From Natranaeroarchaeum aerophilus (GTDB lineage: Archaea; Halobacteriota; Halobacteria; Halobacteriales; Natronoarchaeaceae), in the NCBI RefSeq assembly GCF_023638055.1, contig NZ_JAKRVY010000005.1, positions 1 to 64,000 on the forward strand: a stretch of DNA of 64,000 bases, in the 5' to 3' direction. A program made the translations under genes and the position numbers. The notes beneath the pieces were generated by a model. The model searched no databases. It was given only the letters and a program-made list of their open reading frames with translations, and was not told the DNA's origin. The first letter of the stretch is position 1; each line of letters begins with the position of its first letter. This document shows, piece after piece, positions 18,251-27,952 of the stretch.

Positions 18251-20377
18251 ATGTATGCCTCAGAACGCGGCGACGCGCTGTCGAGGATCGAGTATGAACG
18301 TCTCCTCGATGCCGCGACCACGTATCGACAGGCGCTGGTCGTCCGACTCGTCGCGGAGGCCGGACTGCGGACATCCGAGATCGTTCGAATCTCTCCTGAC
18401 GCGCTCCGCTCGGTCGGTACGGGCGCGATTCTCGACGTTTCTGAGGGGGACTCGACGCGTGTGACCTATCTCAACTCGGACCTGGCGCGCGCTTTCGAGC
18501 GGTACGTCCGTAGTAACGATCTCGATCCCGAAGTGCCGATCGTCGACGTCACGCCGCGACGACTCAGTATGCTCATCGACGAGGTCACCGACGAAGCAGC
18601 CGACCAAACCGGAAACGATCGGTTTCGATCGGTCTCGACCGCGGATCTCCGGCAGTTCTTTGCCGAAACTCTGCTCGTGGAGGAGGATGTAGATCCACGT
18701 ATTGTCCGTACAGTGGGGGGCTGGCAGAGCCTCGACACGCTCGTTCAGTACCTCGATCCGATCGATGAGGACGCGATCGTCGAGGCACTCTCGTCTGCAT
18801 CCGTTCAGGCTCGGAGTGGTGAACCGTCTGGGTCGAGTGACAGCTTCGACGAACTCTCCCGCGTCCTCTGTGATGCCAGTGCCGTACGGGCGATCGTTCG
18901 CCTCGATGCCGACGGGTACGTCGAACGCTGGCACGATGCGCGTGCGGCCGACGTACGGGAACGCGGTGACCTATCGGGCCGCCATCTTTCGTCGTTCTAC
19001 GACCAGGGTACTGCCGACGACAGGGAACGGGACGTCTATCTCTCCGCGGCCCGTGAGACCGGGACACACGAGACGGATGGCTGGTGGTTCGGTGCTGATG
19101 GCGAACGGTTTCACGGTCGGACGGTCGTTTCCGCCCGACGACACGATGACGGGACGGCCGGCTTTACGATGCTGGTCTTTGACTCGCCCGGGAGCGAGCT
19201 CACGCCAGCCAGCGGCCCCTCGAAGGTGTGGATCGACGTGACTGAACGGGTCCGAACCGTCGGTGATTCCCTGTTGTCGCTTTCAGACCGAGCCGAGATC
19301 GAACACGCCGTCTGTGAGGGTCTTACAGAGGGATCAGCGTACAGCTTCGCGTGGATCGGGGCGACAGACCTGTCGGAACAACGCTTTACGCCGTCGGTCT
19401 CGGCCGAGATCGACGACGCGTCGCTCGAAGCGATGATCGATCGCATCGACGAGGCCGACTCCGAGACGCCGTGGCAGGAAGCGGTCCGAACGGAGTCAGT
19501 CTGTACCGGGTCGCGACTCGATACTGAACAGAGCGTCGAGTCGATTATCGCCGTTCCCCTGCAGCACCGACAAACGACGTACGGGGTTCTCGTTCTCGCA
19601 ACGGAGCGCCACCCTGAACGCTGGGAGCGTGACGCACTCTCGTCGTTTGGCCGACGCGTTGGACACACGATCACCGCGGCTCAGCGACGAAAACTGCTGC
19701 TGTCCGATTCGATCGTCGAACTGGAGTTCTGGTGTGCCGATGGCCGATCATTCTTCGTCACTGCTTCGGACGAACTCGACTGTCGGTTCGCCCTGGAGTC
19801 GATCGTCCCGGTCTCCGAATCCGCACTCCTCTTTTTCGTTACCCTCTCGGGTGGAGATCCTGCCCCGGTGTTCGACCGCGCGGCCGAGCATCGCGGTGTC
19901 GATGAGTTCCGGCTCGTCGAGAGTCATGAGGATGGGGCGTTACTCGAGTTCGTCGTCAGCGGCGATTCCCCGCTGTTGACGCTTACAGCGTACGGCGGGA
20001 CGATCACCGATGCGACGTTCGAATCCGGTGAGGGAACGCTACTTGCTGAAATTGCACGGGACGCCGATCCCCGAACGTTTGTCGAGGGACTCGAAACTGC
20101 GTTTCCGCGGATCGAACTCGTGGGCAAGACCGAAATCGAGCGGCCGGTCCGCACCGTTCGGGAGTTCCGGGAAGGGGTCGACGACCGACTGACGGATCGT
20201 CAGGAGTCGTGTCTGCAGGCTGCGTACTACGGCGGGTATTTCGACTGGCCACGAGGAAGCACTGCCGAGGAGGTTGCCGACTCGATGGGGGTCTCGTCGC
20301 CGACCCTGCACAACCATCTCCGGAAAGGCCAGCACGTGCTTATGCAGGCGTTCTTCGAGGGGTCTGAGCCCGAATAA
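18251..20377 (+). CDS. Bat-type transcriptional regulator with recombinase-like N-terminus
   Basis: This 708-aa multi-domain regulator begins with a tyrosine-recombinase-like fold (residues about 10-180): AGLRTSEI keeps the first catalytic Arg, TADLRQFF keeps the second Arg but lacks the His, and GGWQS and the QYLDP Tyr remain. A PAS-like segment follows (about 200-310), then a GAF-like domain (about 320-480). The C-terminal bacterio-opsin-activator region ends in an HTH_10 helix-turn-helix (STAEEVADSMGVSSPTLHNHLRK). The recombinase part is probably a DNA-binding or protein module, not an active recombinase. ATG 18251 is preferred; a GTG at 18191 is possible. It lies between two acs genes, suggesting control of acetate activation (inference). 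Confidence 0.82.
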   Translation: MYASERGDALSRIEYERLLDAATTYRQALVVRLVAEAGLRTSEIVRISPDALRSVGTGAILDVSEGDSTRVTYLNSDLARAFERYVRSNDLDPEVPIVDVTPRRLSMLIDEVTDEAADQTGNDRFRSVSTADLRQFFAETLLVEEDVDPRIVRTVGGWQSLDTLVQYLDPIDEDAIVEALSSASVQARSGEPSGSSDSFDELSRVLCDASAVRAIVRLDADGYVERWHDARAADVRERGDLSGRHLSSFYDQGTADDRERDVYLSAARETGTHETDGWWFGADGERFHGRTVVSARRHDDGTAGFTMLVFDSPGSELTPASGPSKVWIDVTERVRTVGDSLLSLSDRAEIEHAVCEGLTEGSAYSFAWIGATDLSEQRFTPSVSAEIDDASLEAMIDRIDEADSETPWQEAVRTESVCTGSRLDTEQSVESIIAVPLQHRQTTYGVLVLATERHPERWERDALSSFGRRVGHTITAAQRRKLLLSDSIVELEFWCADGRSFFVTASDELDCRFALESIVPVSESALLFFVTLSGGDPAPVFDRAAEHRGVDEFRLVESHEDGALLEFVVSGDSPLLTLTAYGGTITDATFESGEGTLLAEIARDADPRTFVEGLETAFPRIELVGKTEIERPVRTVREFREGVDDRLTDRQESCLQAAYYGGYFDWPRGSTAEEVADSMGVSSPTLHNHLRKGQHVLMQAFFEGSEPE

Positions 20378-20609
20378 GATGGTCGAACGATTAAGCATCT
20401 AGGGTGCAGTCCGCAGGCTGCTCCGGGCCCCTACATCTGCTCGGTCGCGTGGTAGTATTCAGCACGAATCCCATGATTTGAACTATATACTCCGTACCGA
20501 CCCTGGCGTTCCACGCCGAAATCTGTCGTAGTTCATGATGATTCGTTATCTATTTTGCACATCTAGAGACGGGGTTTACTACAGTCCTTGTACACTGGTG
20601 GTTCATACC

Positions 20610-22595
<1,986 letters not shown>

Positions 22596-22601
22596 GGGTC
22601 G

Positions 22602-22637
22602 AGTTCACGTCTCGTCTTTTCGAGACGAGTTTGAACT
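22602..22637 (+). terminator. Strong inverted repeat between acs and the symporter genes
   Basis: AGTTCA-CGTCTCG (22602-22614) pairs with CGAGACG (22621-22627) and, after a 4-nt bulge, TGAACT (22632-22637). The loop is TCTTTT. It begins 6 nt after the acs stop codon. It may act as a partial terminator, a processing site or a stabiliser of the acs mRNA. Confidence 0.5.
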
Positions 22638-22690
22638 GAACAGCACAGAAACGAACTGGCGATCGGCTACAGTGCAAGAAATTATCACGC

Positions 22691-23140
22691 ATGACAGAAC
22701 AACACACTGACGATACGGATACCGAGCCCCAGTCGATCGAGGCGGATGGCGGCGTAGCGACGGGGGCGGCCGAGAAGCATCGGGAAACTGAATACCTGGA
22801 GAGCGAAGTGAACCTGCTGAAGCCGAGCACGCCGTTCATGCGCGATCACCTCCGGGTGGTCTGGACCGGCTTCGTGGCGTGGTTCCTGATCGTATTTGGA
22901 CCGGTAACGCTAACGTATCTCGCGCCGGAGGCGATGACGACCGCGATGCCCGTGATCGGGTTCCCGCTCCACTACTTCCTTGTCGCTATCGGTGCACCCG
23001 GTGGCGCGGTCCTTTTGTCCGTCTGGTACGCCCGCAGACGTGACCGACTCGACGAGAAGTACGGGATCGATCACTCGGGACCGATCGACACCGACAGCGA
23101 GACGGCTACAGCAGTGGCTGATGGAGGGGACGACGAATGA
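22691..23140 (+). CDS. DUF4212 small subunit of a sodium:solute symporter
   Basis: This 149-aa protein has two hydrophobic segments (about residues 55-78 and 92-112). The DUF4212 pattern is visible: a WTGFVAWFLIVFGPVTL first helix, a PLHYFLVAIGAPG second helix and a basic ARRRDRLDEKYGI cytoplasmic end. The unusually long acidic N-terminus is haloarchaeal. Such small subunits are paired with SSS-type permeases near acetyl-CoA synthetase genes. Its stop overlaps the permease start by 4 nt (ATGA), so the two are translationally coupled. Confidence 0.88.
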   Translation: MTEQHTDDTDTEPQSIEADGGVATGAAEKHRETEYLESEVNLLKPSTPFMRDHLRVVWTGFVAWFLIVFGPVTLTYLAPEAMTTAMPVIGFPLHYFLVAIGAPGGAVLLSVWYARRRDRLDEKYGIDHSGPIDTDSETATAVADGGDDE

Positions 23141-24822
23141 CTGACCTGTCGACGACGATCATGGCGACGGGCGAACTGCTCCCGGAGGGGTTGAACGTCT
23201 CGTTCAAGACCGTCCCTTCGATCATTGTCGTCTCGATGCTACTTCTGTTCCTCGCGATCGGCTTCGTCTTCCGCGTCGCCGATACCGAGGACATGTGGGT
23301 TGCGGGCCGATCGATCGGGAACCTCGAGAACGGGATGGCGATCGGCGCGAACTGGATGTCGGCGGCCTCGTATCTCGGCATGGCAGCGCTCATCGCGCTG
23401 TCGGGCTTTTACGGCCTCGCCTTCGTCGTCGGCTGGACGACGGGCTACTTCATCCTGCTCATCTTCATGGCCTCCCAGATGCGACGATTCGGCAAGTACA
23501 CCGCACCGGACTTCGTCGGCGACCGGTTCAACTCCGACGCGGCGCGGGCGATTGCCGCCGTAACCACGTTCCTGATCGGCTTCGTGTACGCCATCGGGCA
23601 GGCCCGTGGAATGGGGCTGGTCGGCCTGTACATCTTCGGCGACCTCGGCGTTCTTGGGCTATCAGGCTATCAGGCAATGGTCGTTATCATGATGACGATC
23701 ACAGTCGGTTACCTGACGCTCTCGGGAATGTTAGGCGCGACAAAGAACATGGCCGTCCAGTACACGATTCTCATCGTCGCCTTTCTCGCCGGACTGTATG
23801 CAGTCGGGTACTCGCAGGGCTTTTCGACGATCGCACCACAGATCGAGTACGGCCTGCTCCTCGATGACCTCGCTGCGGAGTTCAGCGAGCCGTTCGTCAA
23901 CGAGAGCTACTACCTGTGGATCGCGACCGCGTTCTCGCTCATCGTCGGCACCTGCGGTCTCCCTCACGTGCTGGTGCGCTTTTACACGGTCGAAAGCGAG
24001 AAGACGGCCCGCTGGTCCTGCGTCTGGGGCCTGTTTTTCATCTGCGTGCTGTACCTGAGCGCGCCGGCCTTCGCCGCGTTCGGCACCTCGCTGTACGGGG
24101 ACAACGTCGGTGCTGTGTACGGCGACCCCGGGATGACTGAGGCGGCAGGTGACGTCATCGTCGTCCTGGCGACACAGCTCGCCGGGATGCCACAGTGGCT
24201 CGTCGGGCTCGTCGCCGCGGGCGGTATCGCCGCGGCAATTGCAACGACTGCCGGTCTGTTCATCGCCGGCTCCTCGGCGATCTCCCACGACATTTACACC
24301 AACATCATCAACCCCGAGGCGACCCAGCGCGAGCAGGTGCTCGTCGGGCGACTTTCGATCGTCCTGCTGGGCGTCCTGACGACCCTCGCTGCACTCGATC
24401 CCGCCGCACCGATCGCTGCGCTCGTCTCCTACGCCTTCGCGCTCGCCGGTGCCGTGTTGTTCCCGATGTTCTTCCTCGGACTCTGGTGGGAGAACACGAA
24501 CCGGCAGGGCGCGCTCGCCGGGATGACCACCGGACTTGTTATCTGGACGATCCCGATGATCAACGAGGTGGTCCCGGTGTACCTCGCGAGTGTCGACGGT
24601 GCGTTCTTCCCGCTGCTGCAGCAGTGGGTTCCCGCGATCGGTTCGGCGCTGATCGCGGTCCCGATCGTCTTTGCGGTCACCATCGGCGTCTCGATGGCGA
24701 CCGACGAACCGCCGATGGAGACCAAACAGGTCGTCCGGCAGTGTCACAGCCCCGAGCCGATGGGCCAACAACAGACCGCGGAGGACGTCGTCGCCACTGA
24801 CGGCGGCCACACGGAGGAATAA
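23137..24822 (+). CDS. Sodium:solute symporter, probable acetate or monocarboxylate permease
   Basis: This 561-aa protein of the SSS family has about thirteen hydrophobic segments. The early stretch reads WVAGRSIGNLENGMAIGANWMSAASYLG, the family's ligand and Na+ region, and GLPHVLVRFYTV marks the conserved loop. The partner DUF4212 gene places it in the VC_2705-like two-component subgroup. Acetate is the likely substrate because acs lies upstream, but other short carboxylates are possible. A 2-nt gap separates it from the UspA gene, so the three genes form one operon. Confidence 0.87.
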   Translation: MTDLSTTIMATGELLPEGLNVSFKTVPSIIVVSMLLLFLAIGFVFRVADTEDMWVAGRSIGNLENGMAIGANWMSAASYLGMAALIALSGFYGLAFVVGWTTGYFILLIFMASQMRRFGKYTAPDFVGDRFNSDAARAIAAVTTFLIGFVYAIGQARGMGLVGLYIFGDLGVLGLSGYQAMVVIMMTITVGYLTLSGMLGATKNMAVQYTILIVAFLAGLYAVGYSQGFSTIAPQIEYGLLLDDLAAEFSEPFVNESYYLWIATAFSLIVGTCGLPHVLVRFYTVESEKTARWSCVWGLFFICVLYLSAPAFAAFGTSLYGDNVGAVYGDPGMTEAAGDVIVVLATQLAGMPQWLVGLVAAGGIAAAIATTAGLFIAGSSAISHDIYTNIINPEATQREQVLVGRLSIVLLGVLTTLAALDPAAPIAALVSYAFALAGAVLFPMFFLGLWWENTNRQGALAGMTTGLVIWTIPMINEVVPVYLASVDGAFFPLLQQWVPAIGSALIAVPIVFAVTIGVSMATDEPPMETKQVVRQCHSPEPMGQQQTAEDVVATDGGHTEE

Positions 24823-24824
24823 CA

Positions 24825-25283
24825 ATGTACGACACCATCCTCGTTCCGACGGACGGTAGCGACACCGCAGAGATCGCAGTCGATCACGCGCTCGACCTCG
24901 CGGAGACGTACGGCGCAACGATACACGCGCTGTACGTCGTCGACGTGGGACACCTGAGTATCACGCTGGGCCCGGAGCAGGTCGACCGGATCCAGTCGGG
25001 GCAGTGGCGCGAGATGGACGAACTGCGCGAACGGGCCGAGTCAGCGATCGACGCGGTCACCGACCGCGCGGAAGCACGGGGCATCGATGCAGTCGAGCAC
25101 GTCGCCGCGGGGAAACCCCATTCGATGATCGCGAAGTACGCCACAAACAACGATATCGATCTCGTGGTGATGGGATCGCAGGGGCGCTCCGGCGTCAAAC
25201 GCGCGCTACTGGGAAGCGTCACCGAACGGACGCTCCGGGAGACCCGTATCCCCGTACTCGTCGTTGACGCGCGAGCGGAGTAG
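24825..25283 (+). CDS. Universal stress protein (UspA family)
   Basis: This 152-aa protein has the Rossmann-like Usp fold. It begins MYDTILVPTDGS and has the ATP-binding pattern VMGSQGRSGVKRALLGSVTER (G-x2-G-x9-G-S) at about residues 114-134. It is the last gene of the symporter operon, two bases after the permease stop. Usp proteins fused to or encoded with transporters often modulate their activity; this is inferred here. Confidence 0.92.
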   Translation: MYDTILVPTDGSDTAEIAVDHALDLAETYGATIHALYVVDVGHLSITLGPEQVDRIQSGQWREMDELRERAESAIDAVTDRAEARGIDAVEHVAAGKPHSMIAKYATNNDIDLVVMGSQGRSGVKRALLGSVTERTLRETRIPVLVVDARAE

Positions 25284-25317
25284 TCCCGTCGCGATTTCGC
25301 ACTCGCTCAACGATCGC

Positions 25318-25323
25318 TTTTTT
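25318..25323 (+). terminator. Oligo-T terminator after the symporter-usp operon
   Basis: A run of six T (25318-25323) lies 35 nt after the UspA stop codon in a GC-rich context, as in archaeal intrinsic terminators. Confidence 0.5.
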
Positions 25324-25349
25324 GCCGCTCGAACCTCAGCCGCGACAGG

Positions 25350-25574
25350 TCACTTTTCCTGCTGGAGCCGCTGTGCGAGTTCGAAGTTCCAGAGCAGTCC
25401 GAAATACACTGCGATCCCGGTGAGCATGAACAGGTAATACGCCCAGGTCGGGCCATCGACGAACTGAAAGAACACGTCGACTGCCGTCACCCAGAGGATC
25501 GCAAAGAGGAGGTCGACAAGAATACCCCACCGCTCGCTCCGCGCCCGTTCGATCCACTCGCGAACGCCCGTCAC
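25350..25574 (-). CDS. Small two-TM membrane protein
   Basis: This 74-aa protein starts at a GTG and has two hydrophobic segments (about residues 19-38 and 44-64) between a basic N-terminus and a LAQRLQQEK tail. Haloarchaea have many such short membrane proteins of unknown role. It converges on the UspA gene and is not obviously in an operon. Confidence 0.6.
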   Translation of the reverse strand: MTGVREWIERARSERWGILVDLLFAILWVTAVDVFFQFVDGPTWAYYLFMLTGIAVYFGLLWNFELAQRLQQEK

Positions 25575-25695
25575 AGCCGTATCCCCCAGGTTCGTCGTGG
25601 TCCGATATATCGCATGCGTTCTCGTTTGCAGGTACGACTCAAAAGTCCCGTGGCTCGATTCTTATCGACCTGCGCGTCATCGATCCGACGATCGA

Positions 25696-26475
25696 TCAGA
25701 GCAACTCGTCGACATCAGCCAGCGAGTCGAGCACGTGGTCGGGAGCGTACTCCGCGGCGTCGAGATCGCTCCGATCAGTGATCCCCGACAGGACGACGGC
25801 TGTCGTCATTCCGGCCCGGCGGCCGAGTTCGATGTCGGTGTCGAGACGGTCGCCGATCACCAGTACGTCTTCGGCGGGCACGTCAAGCCGATCCAGTGCT
25901 GCCTCCGCAGCGGTACGCGAGGGCTTGCCGAGGATCCGGTCCGGCTCCCGTCCGGTGACCCCGCCGAGTGCGTGCAGGATTGCACCCGTCCCCGGTTCGG
26001 CCCGCTCCGCAGTCGGAATCGTCATGTCGGGATCGGTCCCGAGAAAGGTCGTCCCGTCGTCGAGCGCCCACATCGCCCGAGTCATCGTCTCGTAATCGAA
26101 CGATCGGTCCATCGATCCCACGACGACGTCCGCGTCGGCCGGCGTCGCGTCGACGGTCAGTCCCCGGTCGCGTAGCCCATCCAGCAGTCCCGGCGACCCG
26201 ATCACGAACAGGTCGTCGTTGGGATGCTCGGCCGCGAGGTACTCGCCGGTCACTGAGGCTGCGGTGAGTGTCCGGTCCGGATCGACGTCAATTCCGTGTG
26301 GTGTCAGTCGTTCGACGTACTGCGCCCGGCGTCTGGTCGGGTTGTTCGAGAGAAAGAGGAGGTCGAGACCGGCATCTCGGAGCCGCTGTACCCCGTCTGG
26401 CGCACCCGGGATCGGATCGTCACCGAGGACGACTGTTCCGTCGACGTCGACGATAACCGCGCGAAAATCGCTCAT
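25696..26475 (-). CDS. HAD-IIA family phosphatase (NagD-like)
   Basis: This 259-aa HAD hydrolase has motif I DVDGTVVLG (nucleophile D10, acid D12), motif II LFLSNNPTRRR, a C2-type cap in the middle, and motif III/IV near VLVIGDRLDTDIELGRRAGM. The fold and size match NagD/pNPPase-type phosphatases acting on small phosphate esters such as nucleotides or glycerol phosphate; the substrate cannot be told. It is transcribed with the membrane protein gene that starts upstream at 27165, with a 24-nt gap. Confidence 0.88.
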   Translation of the reverse strand: MSDFRAVIVDVDGTVVLGDDPIPGAPDGVQRLRDAGLDLLFLSNNPTRRRAQYVERLTPHGIDVDPDRTLTAASVTGEYLAAEHPNDDLFVIGSPGLLDGLRDRGLTVDATPADADVVVGSMDRSFDYETMTRAMWALDDGTTFLGTDPDMTIPTAERAEPGTGAILHALGGVTGREPDRILGKPSRTAAEAALDRLDVPAEDVLVIGDRLDTDIELGRRAGMTTAVVLSGITDRSDLDAAEYAPDHVLDSLADVDELL

Positions 26476-26499
26476 AGTCGCAGTACGGGGCCACTACTG

Positions 26500-27165
26500 T
26501 TAACTCCCGCGCTCACTCGCTGCCGCCCAGCGGTACCAGTAGTAGCCGAGTGCGGCGACCGTCATCGCGAGCGCTGGCTGGACGAGTGTGATCGTCGTAA
26601 ACTCCGCCGTCGTCGTCGTGACGAACCGCCAGAGCGCGACCATGCTGATCACGGTAACGCTCGACGTGAATAACAGTCCGTCCTCGACGCCCTCGAACCG
26701 GGACGGACGGACCGTTCCGGTTGTTCGGTAGCCAGTTACGTAGAGCGCGACGGTCGCAGCGATCGCCCCACAGGAAAGCGCCAGCGTCGCGTCGACGCCG
26801 AGCGCCCAGTGGCCCCGTGTCGCAAGGCCAGCAAGAATCGGCGAGACGGCGATCGCATACGTCGTCACGACGCCGCCGTTGAACAGGGCGTAGGCAACCG
26901 CGATCGCGAACGTCGAGAGGACGGCGACGACGATAGTCAGCCAGCGAATGAACTCGACTGCTTCCGTGAGCCACCAGTACGAAATCCCACTCCCAAGCAG
27001 TCGGACGAACAGTTCACCAATAGCGACGATCGAAAGGAACGCGACGACGATCGAGAGGCCGACAAGCGTTCGGCGAACCAAGGCACCGAATACCGCGTGG
27101 TTGAGCCCTCGGTACAGTCGTCTCGGAACTCCCCGGGTGGTTCCGGATGTGCCTGTCCCCGTCAC
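26500..27165 (-). CDS. Polytopic membrane protein, six predicted TM segments
   Basis: This 221-aa hydrophobic protein has about six TM segments (near 30-52, 68-90, 94-115, 122-142, 160-178 and 188-207) and a short polar Thr/Gly-rich N-terminus. No family motif was recognised. Its start codon overlaps the stop of the upstream Tat-signal gene by 4 nt, indicating translational coupling and a shared task. Confidence 0.6.
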   Translation of the reverse strand: MTGTGTSGTTRGVPRRLYRGLNHAVFGALVRRTLVGLSIVVAFLSIVAIGELFVRLLGSGISYWWLTEAVEFIRWLTIVVAVLSTFAIAVAYALFNGGVVTTYAIAVSPILAGLATRGHWALGVDATLALSCGAIAATVALYVTGYRTTGTVRPSRFEGVEDGLLFTSSVTVISMVALWRFVTTTTAEFTTITLVQPALAMTVAALGYYWYRWAAASERGS

Positions 27166-27812
27166 GGTGAGATCACCGTCACCCGCCCGTCGTGGTCCGG
27201 ATCCTGGTCATTACCGAACTCAAGCTCTGCCGACGCGACGGACCATCCTCTGACGCCGTAGAGCTGTTCGATGAGTGTTCGAGTGCTTTCGTAGGACTCG
27301 ATTGTGTGTCTCGGGAATCCTGGAGAGTCCTCGTGGGCCTGCATCGACACGATGTTTCCGAACTGCCAGCACCGGACGTGATGTCTCCCGACGTTGCCAA
27401 ACAGGGTTTCGGCGGCGGTCGCGTGCTGAACCTCGTATCTGTCCTCGTAGTAGTTCCAGGCGTATCTGGTATACTCCTCGGGCGAGCGGTACCAGCCAAC
27501 CTCGTCGAGTACCGACATGACATCCTCTATGTCCGAATCAGTTCCATCCAGCGTAAAGACGACGTTGATCGGAGCCGTCGCCCGGAACCCCGAGCGCTCG
27601 TGTTTGTAGTGCCAGACGGCGAACGGTGTCGTTTCTTCTTCGATCGGCGTTTCTCCGTCGCTGGCGACGTCCGGGAGCGTTTCTGGGTGTGGGAAATCGT
27701 TGTCGGGCGCTTGCACACGCGGTGTTCGAGAGGGCAGTGCTGCAAGGCCGACGACGGTTCCGGTACCGTACAGACCTGCTTTTTTCAGGAGGCGGCGGCG
27801 GTTGGTGGGCAT
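27162..27812 (-). CDS. Exported protein with a Tat signal
   Basis: This 216-aa protein has a twin-arginine signal: NRRRLLKKAG followed by a hydrophobic GLYGTGTVVGLAALP stretch. The mature part is soluble, with acidic residues, many aromatic residues and an HHVRCWQFGN segment. I do not recognise a domain. It is the first gene of a unit with the membrane protein that overlaps its end, so the two may form an envelope complex. A TATA-like region lies in the 140-nt gap shared with aglB, which is divergent. Confidence 0.65.
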   Translation of the reverse strand: MPTNRRRLLKKAGLYGTGTVVGLAALPSRTPRVQAPDNDFPHPETLPDVASDGETPIEEETTPFAVWHYKHERSGFRATAPINVVFTLDGTDSDIEDVMSVLDEVGWYRSPEEYTRYAWNYYEDRYEVQHATAAETLFGNVGRHHVRCWQFGNIVSMQAHEDSPGFPRHTIESYESTRTLIEQLYGVRGWSVASAELEFGNDQDPDHDGRVTVISP

Positions 27813-27920
27813 GCTATCAGTTGACCGTTCGGTTCTTGCTAATGTTTCTAAACAAACAGTATGTAGATAAAACTAACGGTGAGGGGGTGTCGAGTTTCCA
27901 CTCGCCGGCCAGATAACAAG

Positions 27921-27930
27921 GTTTATTCTT
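27921..27930 (+). promoter_or_regulatory. TATA box of aglB
   Basis: GTTTATTCTT is centred about 28 nt upstream of the aglB ATG, the spacing of a leaderless haloarchaeal transcript. Confidence 0.5.
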
Positions 27931-27952
27931 CGGTTCGGACTGGTCGTTGACA

